A DNA stretch of 64,000 nucleotides. Source: Dimorphilus gyrociliatus. Its lineage: Eukaryota > Annelida > Polychaeta > Dinophilidae. Position numbers and translations under genes: made by a program. The DNA is taken from assembly GCA_904063045.1 (NCBI GenBank), contig CAJFCJ010000011.1, positions 248,001 through 312,000 on the forward strand. Direction: 5' to 3'. A model generated the notes under the pieces. The model was given only the letters and a program-made list of their open reading frames with translations. It did no database searches and was not told the origin of the DNA. Shown here in pieces: positions 58,650 through 64,000 of this stretch. Within the stretch, counting starts at the first letter, position 1. Every line of letters begins with the position of its first letter.

Positions 58650-59157
58650 CCGCTTTTCCTTCTCTGTTTTTACTTAAGGGATTCTAACTGTCCAGCTATT
58701 TTTGACCTTTAGCTTTCGTTTTCCAAAAGTTTGGTTGTTTTCTTTACATATAAATCAGTTCTCTTCAAAAAAGAGATTTATATTCTTCTCATATATATAA
58801 AGTCTACACGTAAATTTATAATCAGAAAAAATTACTGGTGTCGCCACCAGTAAGGTTAAAGGTTATCTTGTAAATTGTCCAAAAGATAATAATACAAACT
58901 TTACTTAGTGTTGCTAATGTCTCAATTCTTCGACTCTCGAAATAAAGATTATAAGAAGTTTTGTCTTTTTTGTTTTTATAAAAACAAAAAGAAGAAGAAA
59001 AAATGACATGTGTGAAAAAAAAGATTGTTTGGAAAAAACAGCTACGACTCCCCCTAGATAATCCAGCTGGTAATCCGCTTAAGATTAATTAATCTAAAAA
59101 ATAATCTTCAACAGGACAAAAACAAAAGTAATAAGAAATGATTTTTTTATGCGTTTC
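58650..59157. other. Intergenic region
   Basis: Upstream of the Rab-like gene (its promoter should be here), AT-rich. Nothing else is recognised. Confidence 0.4.
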
Positions 59158-59491
59158 TTAAGCATCAACTAGGTCAATAACGTATTTACTGTATGGAACT
59201 AGACCATAAAATATGCCTATTTTCGTTTTAATAAGTTCGTTCTCCCATTGTCTTAAAAACGACTGGTAACCTAAATTACTTGTTAACATTGTTGATTCAT
59301 CTTCTTTAATGGTTTTGATCGTTTGGTTTCTCCCTATATACAGTATATAGGGAGATAAGAAATATAACATTTGTATATACAGATATCTTATATTTTAATG
59401 TGTTTATCCCAATCGCTATTGTCTTTACTCAAAATGTAATTTTGAGGAAACAAGATATAATTAAATCTATTTTTGACAATGAAAAATTTAT
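59158..59491 (-). CDS. Possible short gene or gene remnant
   Basis: Two segments that read as protein can be joined in phase: 59491-59429 (with a pyrimidine-AAG acceptor before it) and 59333-59158, ending in YSKYVIDLVDA and a stop. Together they give about 79 residues with normal-looking composition (FNYILFPQNYIL, SFLRQWENELIKTKIGIFYG). No start was found upstream before the promoter of the plus-strand gene at 59670, so it may be a fragment. I recognise no family. The intron overlaps the palindrome at 59329-59355. Confidence 0.2.
59329..59355. repeat. Perfect 27-base palindrome
   Basis: Two 13-base arms TCTCCCTATATAC and GTATATAGGGAGA flank a single central base. It can form a hairpin or be bound by a symmetric dimer. 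Neighbouring TA-rich sequence is common, but the CCC/GGG part is not simple repeat. Confidence 0.7.
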
Positions 59492-59669
59492 CTTAAAAAA
59501 CGATGGGTGTTGTCTTTATATAACATATATATATATATGTATATTAGTCTTACAACTAACAATCGCTGCTTGAACGTAGTAAATGTGACATTAATCTTTC
59601 GATACTATTTAACTAATTAATTGTCGTTTGTTTGGTGTTTGTTTGAATAATTAATATATTAAATTTAAA

Positions 59670-60788
59670 ATGGAACTTTCAAGGGAAATTCAAAAATTAA
59701 GAAAGATAATTGATGATTCAAAGGAAAAGAATATTAAGTTACTTAATAAACACTTTGAACATTTGGAAGAAAGACTTGAAACTGAAAAGAGAAGATTAAG
59801 ACAAGAAGTTTTCGATAATTTGGAAGAAACTAATAATCAATTGACTAAATTTAATGTAGCTTTTACAGAATATTCTAATTTTAGAAGTAGCACCTTTCAA
59901 GAGCCTAAACAGCGTATGAAAGAAATATTGATGGAACTGGAAACGAGCATTACATGTAGGGAACTTGAATTACGTATTCAAGAAAATTTAGATAACAAAA
60001 TAGCAGAAGTTCAAGTAAAAGAGGGATTTATTTATAATTTTACTGTAATGCCTTTTGACATTGTTAATGGAAGAATTTCTGATCATTCGTCCATTATTAG
60101 CAATGAAACGGACATATTTCTAATGAACACGTCACCTGAGAATACAACAATAACTGATATAAATACAAGTGAAGTATCAGATATAGTATTAAATCGATGG
60201 GAGAGTAGAGGAGCGTATGAAAGTTTTTCGATTAGTCCAGACGAATTATTTATCCTACTTTGCGACAGAGTTAATGGACTAATTTTAAAGAGTAAAATTG
60301 CGGAGGCTACTTTAAATTTTAGAGAATATCTAAAAGTAGACGATGTACGTAAAGCCTACGCCACTTCAAATGGTCAAACTTTGGTGTGGCACGAAAATAA
60401 ACTGACATTGTTCAATGCAGATAATTCATCACAATGGTCCCATACGTTAGACAATATAGAAGCGGTTGCCTTCTCTGGCCTGGATAAAGCAGACATTTTC
60501 ATGACAAAAGAAGAAAATGAAATAAGAATTCGATCCTTATTTAGTGGACTTGAAGAAAAAGCCTTCAATATAAATATAGAAGTCGCCGAAATGTACTCTC
60601 TACCTTTTGGAATATTACTCCTTCCACAAAATGAAAAGCGTCTTATTCTCTTATCGAAAAAAAACGGCTCAATAATTGCTGAATTCCCATTAAATTTTAC
60701 TCCAAAAACAATGGCAATTTCATTAAATATTCTAAACCTTACTTTTTATGTAATATCTGATAAAAATGAATTATTTGTTATGAAATAA
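59670..60788 (+). CDS. TRIM-like coiled-coil protein without RING, copy B1
   Basis: Intronless, 372 residues. It starts directly in a coiled coil (MELSREIQKLRKIIDDSKEK onward, to about residue 60), then a short helical block with YSNFRSSTFQEPKQRMKEIL, and a beta-rich half from about residue 115 to the end (GFIYNFTVMPFDIVNG, FLMNTSP, ILLCDRVNGLILKS, PKTMAISLNILN). It is a close paralogue of the gene at 61660, matching along its whole length, except that the N-terminal zinc-knuckle segment is absent. No RING or B-box. Related in layout to A1 and A2, but not alignable to them by eye except in general form. Function unknown. Confidence 0.65.
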   Translation: MELSREIQKLRKIIDDSKEKNIKLLNKHFEHLEERLETEKRRLRQEVFDNLEETNNQLTKFNVAFTEYSNFRSSTFQEPKQRMKEILMELETSITCRELELRIQENLDNKIAEVQVKEGFIYNFTVMPFDIVNGRISDHSSIISNETDIFLMNTSPENTTITDINTSEVSDIVLNRWESRGAYESFSISPDELFILLCDRVNGLILKSKIAEATLNFREYLKVDDVRKAYATSNGQTLVWHENKLTLFNADNSSQWSHTLDNIEAVAFSGLDKADIFMTKEENEIRIRSLFSGLEEKAFNINIEVAEMYSLPFGILLLPQNEKRLILLSKKNGSIIAEFPLNFTPKTMAISLNILNLTFYVISDKNELFVMK

Positions 60789-61659
60789 AAGTTATAAAAG
60801 AATACGTAACTTCCGATGATAATCAGCATATAATTAATGAGTCTTTTCCAAGTAAAGAACGCTCTTTACTTTCTTCAGCGTGTTAACACGAGGTAGATAC
60901 ATAGGTATAGGTAGTACCTTAAAAAAAAGAGGGTTGGGGAAGGATAATGCCAAATCAGCATTTGCCATTGACAAACTTAACTAAACAAAAGAAAGTTGCA
61001 ATTTGTTCGGAATTATAAATGCAAAACATCGCTGAAGGTCAGTTTCTATAACTGATAAGTGTCTATGTTTTTATTGAATGGGGCCAGTTAATTTTCAAAC
61101 TTTATCATTCAATTCTGAGAGGGAAGACTAGACTATGAAATTAGAAGAGGGAGAGGAGGAAGGCTATATGTTTCGCTATAGGGTGCTCTCATTTCAAATT
61201 GTAGGTTATATATCTTAAAATATAACTATCAAATGCTCAAAAACCTGATATTCATAGTTATTGACAATTTATGAGTAAAATAGAATATAAAGTATATATT
61301 ATAAAATAAGATAAACAGTATTGTTCTACTAATATATTAATTATTAAATATTGTCTGATGAAGATGTTTTTTGTACCATTGTCCAAATTGAAATTAACAA
61401 TAATAGTTTAGTTTTATAAACTGATCAAATTATTCTTAGTTTCGGTTTCGAACGATTAGATTAATTGTTATTTACAATCGAAACTATTTGAAGAGCGTTA
61501 TTGTAAATTTGATGTAGATTAGCTATTAGGGAAGTATGCTATTGTTTTCTCAAAATGGCCTCAATCTCTAGGTCTAGGGGCGGACAAATGTAATAAAAAG
61601 CTAGATATATTTTACATAGACATTGTGTAGCGTAAGAGTGAGATACATTGAACATAACT
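60789..61659. other. Spacer between copies B1 and B2
   Basis: 871 bases, including a GA-rich patch near 61138-61165; no coding segment recognised. The B2 promoter should lie here. Confidence 0.4.
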
Positions 61660-62910
61660 ATGGCTAATGATACTCATAATATCATCCGTTGCACTTCTTG
61701 TAACAACACCTGGCAAATTGTGAAAGAGACGAGGCGTTCACCTGATTTTTCTCCACCTGAGGATGTTCCTCAAAGTGAGTTTCGTCAATATTTTGATACT
61801 GGAGATGAGGCGACCATAAGGGCATTAAAGAGAATGTTGGAAGAGAAACGTAGAACCGTTGCAGAACAACTTGAAAATCACATTGAACGCTTGAAAAAAA
61901 AATTGATTGATGAGAAGGAAAGAATACTTGCAAACATCACTAAAGAATATGAATTAACAAAAACAAATTTAGAAAAACTCTCGGACGGTAAAACTGAATT
62001 TACAAATTTCAGAAACCCTATTTTTCAAGATGCTAAACAACTAATGAAAGAAACTTTACTAGAACTAGAAGCGATAATTATTTCTAAGGATACTAAATTA
62101 GATATTCTAGAACAATTAGACGGCCCAATAGCAGAAGTTCATACTGAAGAAGGTTTTATGTATGACCTCACTCTGCAGTCTTGCGAAAACATTAACCAGC
62201 ATATGAGTGATTCTTCAAAAATTCTTATCAATGGAACAAATTTGTTTCTGATGAATAGGTCAAATGGTACAGAGATATTTGTTATAAATGTTGGCGTAAC
62301 ACCTTGGGTAATAAGGAATAGATGGAGGGAGCAACATAAATTTAGCAGCTTTTCCGTTAGTCCAGAGGGAAATTATATCCTATTCTGCGATAGAATCAAC
62401 GGAATAATCAAGAAAAGCGAAGTTGAAGTAGAGTCCTTAACATTTACTGATTTTATTAGAGTTGACGATGTGAGCGAAGCGTATTGCATTCCTGAGAACA
62501 AAACTTTAGTTCACCATGACAGAAGAGTGACATTGTTCAACAGAGAGGGTGCTAAAATATGGTCATCTTTATTCGATAACCTAGAGCATATCGATTTCCA
62601 AGTAGGTAAATATTTCTGCACGAAACAAGATGATATAGAAATTAGGTCTTTGCAAACTGGAAATGAAATTCGTAGTTTTCAAACAAGTGAAAATTTCTCC
62701 GAAATGCATTCACTACTCTTTGGAATCGTAATCCTTCAACCAGAGCAAAATCGTCTTGCTCTATTATCCAATGTAGATGGTTCGGTAATTAAAGAATTTC
62801 CGCTAGAGTTTACTCCAAAAACCATGGCAGTTTCGCTAAATATTTTAAACCCAGCTTTCTGTATAATATCTGATGACAACAAATTATATGTTATGAAACA
62901 AGCTAATTGA
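61660..62910 (+). CDS. TRIM-like coiled-coil protein with vestigial RING, copy B2
   Basis: Intronless; the ATG at 61660 gives 416 residues. Residues 9-16 (RCTSCNNTWQ region) mirror the first RING knuckle of copy A2 (CKLCNNLW): C-x2-C-N-N-x-W. The other six zinc ligands are absent; a short acidic Pro-rich linker follows instead. Then a coiled coil (about 45-115: MLEEKRRTVAEQLENHIERL onward), the block NFRNPIFQDAKQLMKETLLE and the beta-rich half shared with B1 (GFMYDLTLQSC, FLMNRSNG, ILFCDRINGIIKKS, PKTMAVSLNILNP). E3 activity through a RING is not expected. It looks like an intermediate step in RING loss between A2 and B1. Confidence 0.65.
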   Translation: MANDTHNIIRCTSCNNTWQIVKETRRSPDFSPPEDVPQSEFRQYFDTGDEATIRALKRMLEEKRRTVAEQLENHIERLKKKLIDEKERILANITKEYELTKTNLEKLSDGKTEFTNFRNPIFQDAKQLMKETLLELEAIIISKDTKLDILEQLDGPIAEVHTEEGFMYDLTLQSCENINQHMSDSSKILINGTNLFLMNRSNGTEIFVINVGVTPWVIRNRWREQHKFSSFSVSPEGNYILFCDRINGIIKKSEVEVESLTFTDFIRVDDVSEAYCIPENKTLVHHDRRVTLFNREGAKIWSSLFDNLEHIDFQVGKYFCTKQDDIEIRSLQTGNEIRSFQTSENFSEMHSLLFGIVILQPEQNRLALLSNVDGSVIKEFPLEFTPKTMAVSLNILNPAFCIISDDNKLYVMKQAN

Positions 62911-63066
62911 AAGTATATAACCTTTTCCTTAACACATAAGAAGACAAGAAAATATGTTGATTGTAACAATTATTTGGCTATTAAAACTATAGTGTTCGAA
63001 AAATCAGTTATTCGATATGATTTGAAGTATTATATGTTAACCCAAATAATTATTTTAGTATCGTTG

Positions 63067-64000
63067 CTAATAGCTTATGTTTTTTGATGAATAAACATGA
63101 ATGATTTGTGTCATTATTTTAAATTTAGTTGATATTATACCTCTTTCGAAAATCTCAACCTCCAATATAGCATGAGAACCAAGTGATGTAATTTCAATCT
63201 GAGATGCCTGAGTTTCGGGGATTATCTCACAAACAGTTTGCTCGTATCTATAATTTCCACTTAATAAATAAGCTTTTTGTACATTAGATATATCTTTTAT
63301 TGTAATTCTTATTCCATTGTTTACTGTTCCAGCATGATTTGCTGTTAAAGATAAATTAATTAGTCCTATAGAAATATTACTAATTAGATAAAACTTTACC
63401 TGTAATGCAAAAAACTTTTATATCAATAGGTGGTGAAAGTGTTGCTCTGACGTAATTATTGTTTACTTGATTTAGCTCGAAAGATGAACCTCTTGAAATA
63501 TATATTCCATCTAGTAAAAAGCTCTTCCTGTCGATACTACTTTCATGCATAGCAACAATGTCTTTTGTATTCCCTACAAAATGAAAATTATAATAACGAA
63601 ATATTGAATATGTCTAAATTTTTAAGGAAATAGCTAACGATTCGAATTCGGATTTCCTATTTTTCTTCCATAAACAAATAGTTCGGAAAATTCAAAGAAA
63701 TGTTTTGATTTAACATCATTCTCATCAATCATATGAATTAATATATATTGCCCTCTTATTGGTTGTGAACATTTAAAAATGTAACTTTTCCCATCCTTAT
63801 AGCTAGTTTGTGCGGGATTAAAATTTTCAACACAATATTTATTCAATGTAGATTTCATTGTTTGTGGATAGTCGCTAATTGATATATACATGAAGGAAAA
63901 TTCTTTTGAGTTTGCTATAGAAAAATATCAAAATTTTAGCCATGTACAGTATTTTTACTCTTATAAATTTGTTAATTAACCTGACGTAGCGCCAACTACA
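63067..64000 (-). CDS. F5/8-type (discoidin/fucolectin-like) repeat protein, 3' part
   Basis: The 5' end lies outside the window. Exons (minus): 64000-63981 (partial), about 63914-63640, about 63577-63403, then about 63364 to the stop at 63067-63069. Joined in phase they give a galactose-binding-like domain: TSANSKEFSFMYISISDY, KYCVENFNPAQ, FKCSQPIRGQYILIHM and FSELFVYGRKIG, which is the typical Cys-Arg/Gly-Tyr-Leu and LxVYG pattern of fucolectin/F5/8 C domains. After it comes a second beta-rich stretch (IKVFCITG, INLSLTANHAG) that may be another domain. No membrane segment or anchor appears before the stop. Probably a secreted lectin-like or matrix protein. A splice at the GTATAA near 63140 could extend it. 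Confidence 0.65.

Noticed and set aside
61648-61660. Upstream TTG start for TRIM-like copy B2
   Set aside because: A proper ATG at 61660 lies four codons downstream and keeps the whole zinc-knuckle remnant.
1-64000. CRISPR arrays, prokaryotic operons or phage genes
   Set aside because: No spaced direct repeats, no ribosome-binding sites; genes are intron-split and metazoan.

Overview
The window is nuclear DNA from a small-genome invertebrate animal. It is AT-rich, its genes are split by very short GT-AG introns (34 to about 100 bases are typical) and transcription units lie close together on both strands. The gene set is metazoan: TRPA1 channel, receptor tyrosine phosphatase with fibronectin repeats, GRXCR, tepsin, CEP128, PIP4P, GRPEL1, AFG2B and a nuclear tRNA-Ile. 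Together with an animal phosphoenolpyruvate-synthase-like gene and large lineage-specific families, this fits a protostome, most likely a lophotrochozoan such as an annelid with a compact genome (for example a dinophiliform worm). That placement is inference; no species marker was seen. The standard genetic code is used. Gene models were spliced by hand, by matching reading phase across GT-AG introns and following known families.

Layout, 1-39.4 kb, mostly conserved single-copy genes: PEP-synthase-like (minus, 3' end outside the window), TRPA1 (plus), receptor PTP (minus, convergent with TRPA1), PIP4P/TMEM55 (minus), GRXCR (minus), PRXDD1-like (minus), CEP128-like (plus), an LRR single-pass membrane protein (minus), tepsin (plus), mitochondrial GrpE (plus), a solo transposase-type helix-turn-helix protein (plus), a small membrane protein (plus) and the double AAA ATPase AFG2B/SPATA5L1 (plus).

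39.8-62.9 kb is an accessory region dominated by two expanded families, both probably tied to ubiquitin ligases. First come four tandem, same-strand paralogues with identical gene structure (one phase-1 intron). Each has an unknown helical N-terminal domain, a C-x2-C-[FY]-R-x-K-x-[CY]-W-P signature and a C-terminal SOCS box. After them lie four intronless TRIM-like genes with a coiled coil and a beta-rich C-terminal half. One keeps a full RING finger, one keeps only a vestigial first zinc knuckle, and two have none. Interspersed are tRNA-Ile(GAT), a class A GPCR, a second transposase-derived DNA-binding protein and a Rab-like protein in which all five nucleotide-binding motifs are degenerate but the prenylation tail is kept.

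63.1-64 kb holds the 3' part of a minus-strand gene with F5/8-type (discoidin/fucolectin-like) repeats that runs out of the window.

The most novel feature is the SOCS-box array and its neighbouring RING-losing TRIM-like genes: a local concentration of fast-changing candidate substrate receptors for protein degradation, a pattern typical of innate immunity or genetic conflict. Function is not proven by sequence.
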